DNA from: Hydractinia symbiolongicarpus
Lineage: Eukaryota; Cnidaria; Hydrozoa; Anthoathecata; Hydractiniidae
Assembly: GCF_029227915.1 (NCBI RefSeq)
Contig: NC_079880.1
Coordinates: 9,947,501-10,011,500, forward strand
Direction: 5' to 3'
DNA: 64,000 nt
The translations under genes and the position numbers were made by a program. The notes beneath the pieces are model-generated. The model saw nothing but the letters and a program-made list of their open reading frames with translations, was not told the origin of the DNA and searched no databases. Shown in pieces: positions 24,101-35,013 of the stretch; positions within the stretch are counted from its first letter, which is position 1, and each line of letters begins with the position of its first letter.

Positions 24101-26082
24101 ACCCAAATCTCAGCCTCAGTCCTTAGGGAACCAGTACCATACTTATAAACATCTTAACAGTTTTTGAAGTCACTGTAGTAGGGAATGTTTTATCTATGTG
24201 TGCAAATCTTCAAAAGAGTAGGACGCACTTTAACTTCCCAGCTACAAGTGACAGTCTTTCTAGGTCTAATGCCTTAAAATTATTGGCCATGGGACGAAGA
24301 ATACCCTGGCTCTAAATTTAAAAAATACTAGTTTTTTAACCATAAATTAGTTTGTTTTTTAAATTGTCTCAATCGGATTTAGTGGGTAACAACCCACCAA
24401 ACCCGATTGAGACAATTCTTATTTCTAAAGACAAAGATGAACCTTAGGCTTTATAAAATCCAAAAACATAAAAAATGAATCCTTATCCTCACGATATTCA
24501 CTGCAAAAAAAGGTTTAAAATTTGACATGCTTGTCTGCTGCAGAATTTCGTTCAAGGGTTACCATATTCACACTTTTTTTAAATGATTCTTTTACATTTC
24601 TAAAATTTTATTATTTATCTAATCCGAATTTTTTTGTTTTTTGTAAAATTTGAATCATTTATTTTCACAACATTACACCTAATGTAATTTATGCACACAA
24701 GTATATAATACTATTGTTAAAACTAATCATGCAGGTTTTATGTATGTTTTATGTTAGTTCTCTTGATGGATATTAGTTTTTCCCTCATTTGTTTAACTAC
24801 CGTAAATGATGGAACAAGCGCCCCCTGCTGAATAACCGCCCCTGCCGAAATAAGAGCCCTCCTCCCCCCCAAGAGATATTTTTTCAATACGCGCCCCTGC
24901 TTTTGTTTAACTTATTTTACTAAACAAAAGTGAAGTTTTATCTTAAAAGCGGTGTTTTAATGAGTGTTTCCTCAGAGTCTACCTCCTCAAAAACCAGCTG
25001 AAGGTGGCTATATTTTTCTTTCTTTCTGGAAACTCAGTTGAGAGGATATTTTCTGTCCTCTTATTATATAAAAGTGAAAAAAAGAAATAAAGGGACACAT
25101 TTTACTTGTTTTTATTTTAGTAAAGTTAATAAGCGCACCTGCCGAATAAGCACCCCCCTAAACATAAACATTTTAAAGAAGCGCCCCGGGAGCTTACTCC
25201 ATCATTTACGGTATGTGAAAATTAAACTATTAGTCGTTTTTTCCACAATTATTTAAGGATAACTGAAAGACTTTTTTTAGGCTCAAAATGTCAATTTTCT
25301 TAGAACCACAAGAACCAAATCCAAAAGTAACAACTGTTTCTGTTTTTAATGTTGAAACATTAAACAAAAACAGGTGGTAAAAATAGAACATTATTCTCAT
25401 TGAAAACTCCTTGTAAGAAAAACAAGCCTTTGGAATAATAAAAATGAACATAAACAAATAACAAAAGTATATATACATATATATGTATACCTTATGACTT
25501 CTATAATTTTTACCTATTTAAAGGATAAAGATAAAATAACTTACCAGGTCTTATACCAACTGGACAAACACAGCGAGGTGTAATTCCTAAGGAAGTTGTT
25601 ATGCGGATGACATTCTGACTGCAGGGTTTACAAACTCTTTCAGATGTACCAGGGTGAGTTTCTTGTTGACATGTTAAACATTGCTGACGTTGATCAGCAT
25701 AAAATGTACCATCTTCTTGTCGTTGAACAGCTATTTGACCAGCAGAACATCCCCTACATGTCCTTGTCCCAGGATCGTAACCACCACTTTGACATTTAAT
25801 ACAATCCCATCCATCATGAGAAGTCACTTCTTGGTTACCACAAGCTTGGCAAGTGATTGTTGGTCCTCCACGATTTTCTTGAAACTTGTAACCATTCTGG
25901 CAGGCACAAGCTAGTGACTCTTTGCTTTTAATTTGATTTACTCCACATTCAATACACTGAAGACTTGAAAATTGAAAATATTGTGTATCAGCGCATTTTG
26001 TGGGATCTGAGAGGGGAATGATGACTGTTCCACTTACGATATAAGTAACAGAGAGCGTTGATATTATATTTACTATGTTCAT
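18127..26082 (-). CDS. TMEM67: Meckelin (TMEM67), complete, five exons
   Basis: Meckelin is a multi-pass receptor-like protein of the ciliary transition zone, linked in humans to Meckel and Joubert syndromes. Five exons join in phase at GT-AG sites: 26082-25545, 23816-22846, 20259-19230, 18907-18728 and 18368-18127. They encode 986 residues, close to the human length. The chosen ATG (26082) gives a signal peptide (MNIVNIISTLSVTYIVSG). An acceptor-like TTTTTAG just upstream implies a 5'-UTR intron. Residues about 30-180 are a cysteine-rich repeat region. The extracellular part continues to about 500 (LCVMHMY, VNQDSDRSNW, RFFLVDNLSGR). Membrane segments follow with IYVDIFFVDWERPRG, LFVANEWREIQTIRRI, LCSMSNISVFL and GYYIHGRSVHGRSDTS. 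The C-terminus ends KKNLANKTMVDERFLI, as in other animals. Intron 2 holds an antisense retroelement and SINE but the coding exons are intact. Confidence 0.95.
20905..21094 (+). mobile_element. Retroelement 3'-type fragment abutting the RTE-like element
   Basis: It contains GGCGCTAGGAAGGGCATCCA, a sequence I associate with the 3' region of invertebrate SINE/L2-type retroelements. It runs directly into the 5'-truncated reverse transcriptase copy. The identity is tentative. Confidence 0.35.
21095..22470 (+). mobile_element. 5'-truncated RTE-like non-LTR retrotransposon in TMEM67 intron
   Basis: One open frame (21078-22445) encodes reverse transcriptase from mid-domain on: FGFAPGRGTTDAIF, VDLEKAFDRVPRK, HQGSVLSPLLF and the catalytic YADD (frame residues 133-136). 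The C-terminal part has RRLNWLGHLERM and a GRPRKTW motif typical of RTE-like ORFs. Between them is a cysteine/histidine insert (C190, C204, C207, H212, C215) resembling a PHD finger that has lost one ligand (CGVY where CxxC is expected). The endonuclease region is missing, so the copy cannot mobilise itself. The 3' end is a (GAT)n tail, in keeping with RTE elements. It lies antisense to TMEM67, in its second intron. RTE versus a related clade cannot be settled without a tree. Confidence 0.8.
22471..22830 (+). mobile_element. tRNA-derived SINE with AAT-rich tail
   Basis: The head has a pol III B box GGTTCAAACCC at 22523-22533 and an A-box-like GTGGTAGAACG about 35 bases upstream. A roughly 200-base body follows, ending in a long (AAT/AAC)n tail at 22745-22825. 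It begins directly at the (GAT)n tail of the RTE-like element, as if inserted into that tail. Confidence 0.65.
24362..24417. repeat. Near-perfect 26-base inverted repeat (hairpin)
   Basis: The arm AATTGTCTCAATCGG... pairs with ...CCCGATTGAGACAATT around a 4-base centre, with few mismatches (TTAGTGGGT against ACCCACCAA). It lies in intron 1 of TMEM67. Confidence 0.85.
24800..25211. mobile_element. Tc1/mariner-like MITE with TA target duplication
   Basis: The termini CCGTAAATGATGGA and TCCATCATTTACGG are inverted copies flanked on both sides by TA. Inside are several AATAAGCGCCCC-type motifs near both ends. It is about 410 bp with no transposase. A related arrangement of AAGCGCCC motifs lies at 34.27-34.75 kb. 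Confidence 0.65.
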
Positions 26083-27405
26083 GGTTAATCTAAAAATTGA
26101 AATGCATGTTATAATAAAAAAAGCCATGGGGAAAAAATTATGGACACTGCAATTCAAATTAAATTTTTGCTGCCATCGAAAAGTAGGACAACTGCAACGG
26201 CAGTGAATGGAATGACGAATGTATGACGATTTGTACGAAGCTTAGAAATCACTGTATTTTGTTTAAAATAATGATCACACAATCATTTAGAAAAGTCCTC
26301 ACGCTAATGGATGTGTGGGTATTATTTATGATACTATCTTGTAACCCATTTCTACTGTTTTTTACATATAATTTACAAAAATTGACCCTTAGCTGGGAAG
26401 AAAAGACATACAGGCTGAACCTTCCACATCACAATAGCTGCCCTACTCGTTATCCATCAGGTGAAAATCAGATATTTCTGTTGGATGCCAAGAGAATTAT
26501 TACTGTTCCTGGTTCGGAGGATCTGATACCTAGTTTGGGGGAAGATATGCCTGTTTCAGGGGTCTCATGCATAGGTATATCTCATACACAGGATCCGGGG
26601 TTTGTAGGTTGCGTCTAACTGCTGTCCTAGCTATGATGTGCTGGGTGTATAAGTGCATCAGTAAAAAAAATTGGTTTGCACATCGCTGAAATTTTTAAAC
26701 TCTTTACATGTAATAGCCAATAAAAAGTTGTTTTTGCTATCATCATCACATTGTTCAAATGCATAAAAAAAAGTTTAACGCAATTAAAAACAGCATTTTT
26801 CATTATATATATAAATCAATTTCAGTGTTTCCCATAGTGATTTAATTTAACCACATATATATGGGTATAAACTGGTTTTAATGATGCTGTAGAAGCCCGT
26901 TTAGAGCTTTAATGGTTATATTGCTTTATGCATTACCGTGGCAGTCATGCCAACAATTTATTTTTTATTGTTATATATATTTTCAATTTTTTTCTTTTTA
27001 AGTTTGTAATCGCATACAAGTCTTACTGATTTATTATGTGCATTAATATATTATTGTCAACAAATATTCGCCAACACAAGCTTATCCAATTAAAAAAATA
27101 TGTTTGTGCCTACGCAAATTAATAGAAAGGCTGTCCTTTTTAGAAATTCAAGCCAATAATAATAATTACATCAAAAGCAATTCCATAATTATTGCAACCA
27201 TTTAAGCAAAAATAGACTTTAGAGATAATTTCAGTTGATCTCACATGAAGAAAAAAAACACATCACGAAATTAGGACGTAAATTTCTTTTTTTTTCTCGA
27301 CCTTGGGCAAAAATGCCCTCCTTGTTCACCAGCATTCTTGCAAAGTTGTTTAAAGATATAGCTTAGTCAAAACTATGACATAATGTGGCAAATGGAGTTT
27401 TCTGA
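26083..27405. other. Upstream of TMEM67, no gene recognised
   Basis: A plus-strand open frame at 26223-26618 has no start context or recognisable domain, and its composition matches its surroundings, so it was not called. The remainder is AT-rich spacer. Confidence 0.4.
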
Positions 27406-27650
27406 CTGCAATAGCCTTTCGCGATCTTTAACTCTTTTAAACAATAACATGCATGTTGCATTTGACAACAAAAGGATTCATCAAATCTGATTGTTCTGAC
27501 TCACGCAAGACGATAACAATAGAAAGCAATTAAGGTCGTGTGTAAACAAAAGATATGCGAAGATTCTTTACGTAGACATGAGATCGTTACACGAGGTCGT
27601 AAAACTCGCGTACATGTAAAGTTACATTCAAGCGGTACTGTAGTTCAACT
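27406..27650 (+). repeat. Left arm of a 3 kb-spaced inverted repeat
   Basis: About 240 bases matching 30178-30425 in reverse complement. Shared blocks are AACAATAACATGCATGTT, ACAACAAAAGGATTCATCAA, CAAAAGATATG and ACATGTAAAGTTACAT. The arms flank the Penelope-like fragments. A shorter third copy of the ACATGTAAAGTTACATTCAA end lies at 31108-31140. Confidence 0.7.
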
Positions 27651-28130
27651 AATATTATTAACTTCTTATGAGTAAAGTTGCGTGCACAAAGAAAAAAATA
27701 AAATTAGAATAGAACAGGTAGTTTGAAAGTGTTTTTATTTTCCTCGTTAAAAACAGTAAAAAAACTGGTGATAATTCAGCCGTTGCTTTGGATATTGCGA
27801 AATATACTCTTTCAAACTTAGAAGACAAATCATCAGAATTAGATATCTAATTATTCTTAAACAAATTTTTTGAAATTTATACCTATACGTACAGTTTTTT
27901 TTGTTTTTTTCAGACAAGCACACACTTGCAATCAGCATGTATGAACCAATTGAAGATACTATAGGTCTAAAGGGTGGCATATCGTACACTTTTGCATTTG
28001 TGTATTTTTGGTAACCATACATCCTAGCTGGTCTAGAACCAGATGGATAAATCTTATCATATATATATTACTACAAATACAGTTATTTGTTTTAAGTTTT
28101 CGTAGAAGTCTTTGTAATTGTCTCTCTCTC

Positions 28131-28312
28131 TTCAGGGTTAAATCAGTATCCAGTTTTTTGAATTTCTAGTGTCACTAACAATTTTAAGCATACTTTCATC
28201 ATAGAACGATCGACCCAGAATGACCACTCCATTTCCTTTGTCTGGTTTCAATATCACGATATCCTTCCTGCTTCTTAACTTTTTTAAAATGCCATGCTTT
28301 TTAGGGAGTGTG
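28131..28312 (-). mobile_element. Penelope-like RT fragment, inverted 5' part
   Basis: On the minus strand it encodes KKLRSRKDIVILKPDKGNG followed by VVILGRSFYDESMLKIV, the conserved N-terminal reverse transcriptase block of Penelope-like elements. A stop follows soon after. It is oriented head-to-head against the plus-strand fragment that begins within about 10 bases. Confidence 0.7.
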
Positions 28313-28317
28313 ATCAC

Positions 28318-29395
28318 ATACTTTCTTTCTTAGATGTTTTCATTGACAACTCCTACAACAAACTTAAAACTAGTATCTTTTGAAAAAGGACTTTTTCAGG
28401 AGTTCTAACTAAGTTAAGTTTTACTTCCATGTCATATAAGCTTGGTTTGGTTAAATGTCTCATTGACAGAGCTTACAAAATAAACAATACTTGGATAGGT
28501 TTTGATTTTGACTTGAAAAATATTTTTACTATTCTAAAGAAAAATTCTTATCCTGAAAATTTCATTAATAAAGTTACTAGAAGTTATTTAAATAAAAAAC
28601 ATAATCTTGCCACTGACAATAACAAGTGTGATAATGGTAAGCAAAGATATTTAAAATTATCTTACATAGGCAAGCACTCAATTTTTACTAGAGCCAAATT
28701 GAGTAAATTAGTTACAAGATATTGTAAACCAGATGTAGACATTCGTTTAATATTTTAATCTTTCAAAATTGGATCTTGTTTCAATATAAAAGATTCTATT
28801 CCTTGTTCCTTTAAATCTAATGTAGTTTATAAATTTAATTGTGCTAGCTGTAATACTAGTTACATTGGTCAACCGACCAGACATTTTGCTGCTACAGTTA
28901 AGGAACATTTAAAGAGTGACAAGAGTTCCCATGTCTACAAACATCTTAATAATAATTTGGAGTGCAAAACAGTTGTAATGAATCTTCTTTTTCTATTATA
29001 GACTATGCGCCAACCAAATATCAAATAAATGTGAAGGAAGGTTTGTATATAGGTTGGCAACAACCCCTTCTTAATAAGCAGGTCTGGCACCTAAGTTGTA
29101 CTTTATCTATTTTATGATTATTTTAGTACTATTCTCTTCATTTTATTGCTTTCTTTGTATCGTAACATTTCATCACATTGGAATTCTATTGTAACAGATT
29201 TTAACACCTTCATATACTTTCATTATACACATGTGTATAGTATTTTATATTACTTTTATTGTATTATTAATAAAGCCTTTTATTTGATTGCTGATTTTTA
29301 TATATATATATCATACATGAAAAATTGTACATTTTATTCAGTTGAAAATGATTGATGTATTACAATCGAAACATGTTCTGTAAATTAAAAAATGT
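28318..29395 (+). mobile_element. Penelope-like element, RT C-terminus plus GIY-YIG endonuclease, decayed
   Basis: Plus-strand reading gives DVFIDNSYNKLKTSIF, a stop, then SYKLGLVKCLIDRAYKINNT (from 28435) and an ILKKNSYPENFINK region. After a stop, the GIY-YIG domain follows: VVYKFNCASCNTSYIGQPTR and VKEHLKSD. At least two in-frame stops disable it. Its 3' region contains GAAAATGATTGATGTATTAC and CGAAACATG, matching the 3' zone of other Penelope-like copies, including the one at 54.2 kb. Confidence 0.75.
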
Positions 29396-30177
29396 TGTTT
29401 TTACTTCAAAATTTAAAGTCAAATAAGGTTTTTAGAAATATTAGGGCTAGTTTTAGATACAGACTGAAAATTTCCACTTTAGGTGAGTGCTAAATTCTAA
29501 ATCCGCCCCTGCTAACACAAGCAACCAAACTTCGCCAAAGGCAGCGTTTTTTTCAGGGCGTTTTTACTACCGTTAAACAGTTGTAAAAACTCAAATTAAA
29601 TTTTAAACTCAATCTTATAAAATAAAAAATATTTGAGGTAAAAAATCCTATTTGATTCATTTTTTAAATTAAAAAGTCTGTAAAAACAGAAAAATAAAAC
29701 ATTCAGATAGAAAAAAAGTTGAATGGTGAATAAAAACAAAATAAAAACAATAAAACGAGGTATATACATATATTACAGAAAAAATATTGGTTGTTACTGT
29801 ATAAACCTATTTTTATTCAAAATAGTGGACGCGGATTACGTGTGTGGCTGCCGTGATCTACAATACCAAGTCTCTTGAAAGGCTGTTTTAGCCAATATGG
29901 GAATACAAATTCTGAAAATTTCCCTCCGGGAGACTCTAAACTCAATCATACAGTGGAAACATTACGAGCTTTAAATCTAGGAATAATCACTGAAAGGATG
30001 GCGCAAATAGTGATTGTGGAGATAATTGTAAAAGCAGAAAATGAATCTGCTAAATAGGTGATAATGTCCTAACTAGTAAATGGAAAATCCCGAATTCTCC
30101 TGGAACATTCCCGAAATGTCATCTTTTGTAACATACCACGCAAATGACAGTTGGAAGAAAGCGCTTAAAGAGAAAGG

Positions 30178-30425
30178 AGTTAATAAAGTTTATACGCTTG
30201 TATGTAACTTTACATGTATGCAAGTTTTACGACCTTATGTAACAAACTCGTGTCTACATAACGAACCTTCACATATCTTTTGCTTACACACAAACTTTAT
30301 TGCCTTCTATTGTTATTGTCATGTGGGCGACATAACAATAAGATTTGATGAATCCTTTTGTTGTCACATGTAACATGCATGTTATTGTTTAAGTGTGTTA
30401 AAGATCGCGAAGGCTATTGAAAAAT
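30178..30425 (-). repeat. Right arm of a 3 kb-spaced inverted repeat
   Basis: Reverse-complement partner of 27406-27650. The open frame at 30080-30373 falls largely within this repeat and is not considered a gene. Confidence 0.7.
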
Positions 30426-30477
30426 GAACAAACACAACACATTAAAGTTAAATCATTATATATGTATTGATTTATTC

Positions 30478-30760
30478 TTAAATTTTTAAAACGCGATCTA
30501 AAAAAACATTTATCGCCGCTTTTCGTTCCTAAACCTTCAAAATGTGATCTAAAAAAGCTTTTTTATCGCAGCTTTTTGTTCTTAAATTTTTATAATGCGA
30601 TCTAAAAAAGCAATTCTATCACCGCTTTTCATTCTTGAACTTTTAAAATGCGATCTAAAAAAGCTTTTCAAACGCCGTTTTTCGTTCTTAATATTTAAAA
30701 CGCGATCTAACAAAACTTTTTTATCACTGTTCTTTATTTTTAAATTGTAAATTTTGTCGA
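30478..30760. repeat. Minisatellite, about 5 units of 52 bp
   Basis: GCGATCTAAAAAAGC-type motifs recur with GATCT at 30495, 30546, 30599, 30652 and 30704, a spacing of 51-53 bases. Each is followed by TATCGCCGCTTTTCGTTCTT-like sequence. Units are diverged. Confidence 0.85.
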
Positions 30761-31154
30761 AACGTTAACTGTTAAAAAAAATTGTTTGAGTGAGTTACGT
30801 ATATTTTACGTGCAAAATATAACATTTAGCTTTGTGTGAAATGAAATAAAATTGCACGCACGCACGTTGTAAGATACTTAAATCTTTGTTAAATTACATT
30901 TTCTTTTGTTGATCTCTTGACGACTACAGCAATTAAATACAACAATGGGACATACACAGTTCACATAACCTAAATTTCGCAAACAAGACATGAACTCTAT
31001 TGTTTTCAACAAGCAAAAATAGCTCATGTATTTAACAATAGGTTAACAATAACATCGAAAGTTCTGACGCTACCGAAAGTTAATGCTAAGGTGATAACTA
31101 TTGTGTACATGTAAAGTTACATTCAAGCCGTACTGTATATAAGTTATTTATCAA

Positions 31155-31370
31155 GTAGATCTTATCAAAAATGATCAAAAACAGTTATTTTAAGAACTTC
31201 GGTATCACACATAGTAAGTACTTCTAACTATTAAATTATTTGTGGTGAATCTTTGAGTGTGTTTTCGGGCATTGTTTGGGTCTATGCGAGTTTTTTCTGA
31301 CTAATACTTGAATTTTTTTCAAAACGCCAAACTCGCCTGAAAACGCCTGCACTTTTTATGGCGTGTGTGG
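31155..31370. repeat. Dispersed repeat, inverted partner of 6880-7095
   Basis: See the partner entry. Here the repeat ends near GGCGTGTGTGGCTCATGGGGA. Confidence 0.5.
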
Positions 31371-31733
31371 CTCATGGGGACCCTCGTTAATTAGGAGACA
31401 TGCATTTAAATTAGGAAGTAGAAAACGTTTTTTTCCGATTTCTCAAAAAAATATAAACTTAAGCAGAATCACAGCGGCAGCTTATTCATCATCAATTTGA
31501 CCACCACATTTAAAAATAAAAGGTAATTCCAGCACCCCAGATTCAAAAGATATGGAATAGAAACAATGGTTCATTGTAGAGATATAGTCTATTTTTAAGC
31601 TGTACTGCATCTTAGTTAGGATGTCACGTCACATGATACAGCCTATTTAAGCAGCCGTTTTTTAAAACTTTAAATTTAGCGGATCTTCGGTATCGCTACA
31701 GAAAAACTAATGTATTGGAGATGTTTTTACAGT

Positions 31734-32960
31734 CAGAGTAAACACCCAACTAGGCGGCATGGTCTAATTAGGCGAGTCATTTAGTTAGGCAACGGATGTA
31801 GTTTAATAAGGCAAGCGAACGAAAACTTACTGTTGTAAATACGTTAAAATCATTGCGTTTCGCACTACAATTTTTATGTGAGTCAAATCTGTCTACTTTG
31901 CAGCTAATTTTGACCAATTATTGTTTTATTTGCATTGCGCATTGGCAACTTTTGGCCTAAACCACATGTGCCAATCTTTGTTGTTTTAAATAATAGACTT
32001 CAGCCTTTCTTGCGCAGGAAAAAAATAAATACGCACGAAAACATGTCAGTGTTTGACGAAGATTTTAACGTTGTTAAAACAGAATGTGAGTAAAGAAGAA
32101 ACGTTACAAAACCAACAAAGAAATTGTTACTACATCCATCTTTGCGTTTTCTTACAAAGTATCTTTATTAAATTATTGCTTATTTTACTATAGGAGGCAC
32201 GTAACCTACTTAGGTTATATATTTCATTTTAACATAATTCTTAAGGCGGTGATACACGATCCAATTAATCGAATTCAATTAGTCGATTTCCATTAATTGG
32301 ATCGTGTATCATGTAAAAATTGTATGCTTTCAGCATGCTCAGATTTGTCAAATTCGAATTTTAAAAAGTCGTACTGGTTCAGCTTTTTCGATTATTCGAA
32401 AGGTTTTTAATCAATCAAAATGCTTAGAATCTAATGTGCGTTTAGAAAAATGTGAGTTTCTATATAAGGACAATAACAGATAAAAAAGAATTTAACGAGA
32501 TTTTTATCAAAGAAAATTAAAATCAATTTCTTGCTCTAACCGAAATTCGTTTAGTAACAAATAACACACTCCGTTTCTAACCTTTTTTAAATTTTTAGTT
32601 GTTGTAATAATAACTGTAACAGCAGCAAGTTCAACTCTGTTTTCGGTCTCTAAAGACATTTTATCGAAAGGAAATTACCAAAAATCTGTTCAATTTATAT
32701 TAAATTAATTTATATTAATGCTCAATATAATTTCAATAAATCAAAATTGATTAATAGGATTGTGTATCATCACCTTTACTTGCGCGGACATGTCGAGGCA
32801 CAAGTGACAATTTTGGAATCATGGTCTCGTAGACTATCCATTCTAAACAAAGACTTTTTGCGATTTTATCTTAGTGAAAAGCCATTAAATATTGTCAGGT
32901 CTTAACTAGGTTACTTATGCCATAATAAGCCTATCGTCGCCTAATTAGGTGTTTACCCTG
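31734..32960. mobile_element. DNA transposon relic with CAGRGTAAACACC ends
   Basis: The left end CAGAGTAAACACCCAACTAG is an inverted match to the right end, which read inward is CAGGGTAAACACCTAATTAG. It is 1227 bp, including the nested MITE at 32244-32775. The CAG start suggests a hAT-like element, but no clear target duplication or transposase was found. Confidence 0.55.
32244..32775. mobile_element. PIF/Harbinger-type MITE, 532 bp, nested
   Basis: The ends AGGCGGTGATACACGATCC and (inverted) AGGTGATGATACACAATCC are flanked by TTA at 32241-32243 and 32776-32778, the 3 bp duplication typical of PIF/Harbinger. Near the left end, TGATACACGATCCAATTAAT forms a perfect 20-base hairpin with the sequence at about 32290-32311. 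No transposase is present. Confidence 0.7.
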
Positions 32961-33343
32961 ATTGTTATATCCATGCAAATATTGGATTCATTCAGTTTAG
33001 GCCACCGTCTAAAATATGTTATGTTCGCGTCTTCCGACTGACTCACTTTTGGTAATAAAAACCGGAGCCGGTAAGTCGAAAATAAAAACGGAAAAAACTT
33101 TTTGATCCAAACAAGATACATTTGAAAACAAAAATTCGTGAGAACTAATTTTCCCAAAATTGACAAAAACTCACGAAAATTAATTCCCGTAAAAATTAAT
33201 TTCTTTAGGGTACTCATGTCAAGTTTACAGGGCTGCAAAAAGAGGGTCTGCATACAATGTCGGAGTGGCGCCATACTGTTTTTAGGCCCTGGGAACGAAT
33301 TTTTCCCACATCTGCAAATCCCAGGAAAAAATACGACCGATCG

Positions 33344-33697
33344 ACTAGATAGATAGATGTGCATATTATACATGGCTAGCCTCAATAATATCGAGGGATA
33401 CACCTTGTCTATTATTTCCAGGAGGGGCCATAACTTAGCTAGATGGAGAATCTTAGAGTATTTAATGCTCATTTTGGGCTACGCAGATCCAATTAGGGCC
33501 CGCACTCTACTACACAACTCCTGGCAACATCCAACAGCCCACACATGGAGGCATCTCCCCAGTTTCCCTCACATGACTTGGGTTAACCCAGGGCTATGGT
33601 AACATTCACTCACCCATGTTGAATCTCTGTCAAGAGGAATCGAACCCCGGTCTCCCGCACAGAGTACGAGAGCTATAACTAATAATCTACGGCGTCA
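33344..33697 (-). mobile_element. tRNA-derived SINE with (ATCT)n tail, full copy
   Basis: On the minus strand the head GACGCCGTAGATTATTAGTT carries an A-box-like region, and the B box GGTTCGATTCC lies at 33647-33637. The body runs to an (ATCT)n tail at 33344-33360. The same head occurs at 42173 and the same body and tail at 44215-44473. Confidence 0.75.
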
Positions 33698-33699
33698 CA

Positions 33700-34269
33700 A
33701 ACGAATAATTTTTGCGGGGTCTTCAGGACGCAAACATAACATATTTTTGATGGTGGCCTTAGGCTTAGCTAGCTAGCTATAGATAGATGCTAAAATTCAG
33801 TTAAAACTTTTTTTCGACTATAAAAGTGTTTTACATCTTAACTAAGCTAGGCTACTAAGTCTAATTAAGTTGACATCCAAGTTAGGCTGTAGCTACAGCC
33901 TAATTTGGATTACAAGAGGATTTCCCTAAATGTTTAATACCAAACCTTCGCACCTCTTTGGCCGCCATGAATGTTTTTAATCAAAACACGAGCAAGTCAG
34001 ATATAGCATAGCCGACATGCTACGACGTTAAGCACGCCCGAGTTCAGCTCCCCGAACGAAGGAATCGGGGAGGCTGGGGGCATCTTTTCTGTGGCATCCT
34101 CGTCCCAAGGGCCCTTTGGTGATAAGGCTATTATAGCCTTCTTTTCGCTCCTGCCATTTTTTACCTCTCTAGCTAGTATTTTTAGCATATGCAATCCTAT
34201 CTTTAGATTATACGATATAATAGCTTAAGATTTGTATTTTATTCTTACGGAAAACTGTAAATTCTTTAA
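33700..34269. other. No gene recognised
   Basis: It includes TAGCTAGCTAGC-type short palindromes near 33770 and a GC-richer patch at 34010-34110. No open frame with a recognisable domain. Confidence 0.4.
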
Positions 34270-34750
34270 CGGCAAAATATTTTTAAGCGCCCCCCCCCCC
34301 CCTCCCCCACGAATAAGCGGCCAGGTAATTTCCTGAAGGTTCAATAAGCGCCCAGCACTTATTAAGCGCCCCCATCCCTCAAATAAGCGCTCACCTGATA
34401 AAAAAGGGGGAGCTTAATCGGAAACTATCTTGAGAAACTGGACGCTAATTTGAAAATTTTACTTTCTTATATTGAGAATAAAAAAGACACAATTTTATTG
34501 TTTTCATCTTTTCTATATAACATAAATAAGAAATTTCCTATACAACCCTTTCTAAAAAACCTTAGAAAGACTAAACTTCATTAATTTGTTACATCTTTTG
34601 TTCAGTTTTATTTTTCATAAAAGAGAATTGAAACTTACCGTTGTCTCTTAATTGTACAAAATTAGAACAAATTAAGCCTTTATTAAGCGCCTATGCAAAA
34701 TATCCAAAAATTTAATAAGCGCCCAGGGTGCTTGTTCGGATCATTACGGT
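34270..34750. repeat. AAGCGCCC-motif repeat related to the 24.8 kb MITE
   Basis: At least six AATAAGCGCCC-type motifs occur, including a 14-base poly-C run near 34290. The right end ATCATTACGG followed by TA resembles the end of the 24800-25211 MITE. The left end was not resolved. Confidence 0.5.
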
Positions 34751-34896
34751 AAACTGGAAGAACAAATTAAGCAGTTCAATTTTCACGGATAATTGCCACC
34801 TTGTTTGTGATCAACACACATCGCGGTCGCACATACTGCATACTACAGACATAATAACTTCTGAAACCACACATTAAATTGCCGAACGCACCTGAA

Positions 34897-35013
34897 CTAA
34901 ACCCTTTGTTTCATCTCTTTTTTCTCCAATCATATCGGCTAGTCTGGATGCAAAAATACTTGTTTCTCTACTCCATCCACCGTTGGTGCAGAATATCAAT
35001 GGTGTCTGTTGTA
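34897..35013 (-). pseudogene. Fragment of a transposon-associated protein
   Basis: The minus-strand frame reads QQTPLIFCTNGGWSRETSIF followed by ASRLADMIGEKRDETKG. It resembles a C-terminal motif (PLVF...GGMG....RLAxLIxxKR) that I recall from repetitive mobile-element proteins in cnidarians. It is short and isolated, without start or stop. The exact element class is not known to me. Confidence 0.3.

Larger units (their letters stand above)
23860..25500. other. TMEM67 intron 1: spacer with one hairpin and one MITE
   Basis: Apart from the inverted repeat at 24362-24417 and the MITE at 24800-25211, no coding or RNA feature is seen. An AT-rich (TATA)n stretch lies near 25465-25490. Confidence 0.5.

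Noticed and set aside
26223..26618. 131-residue plus-strand frame as a gene
   Set aside because: No domain, no clear splice or start context, and composition like the surrounding spacer.
32945..33472. 175-residue minus-strand frame
   Set aside because: It spans the end of the CAGRGTAAACACC element and part of a SINE, so it is assembled from repeat sequence and not a gene.
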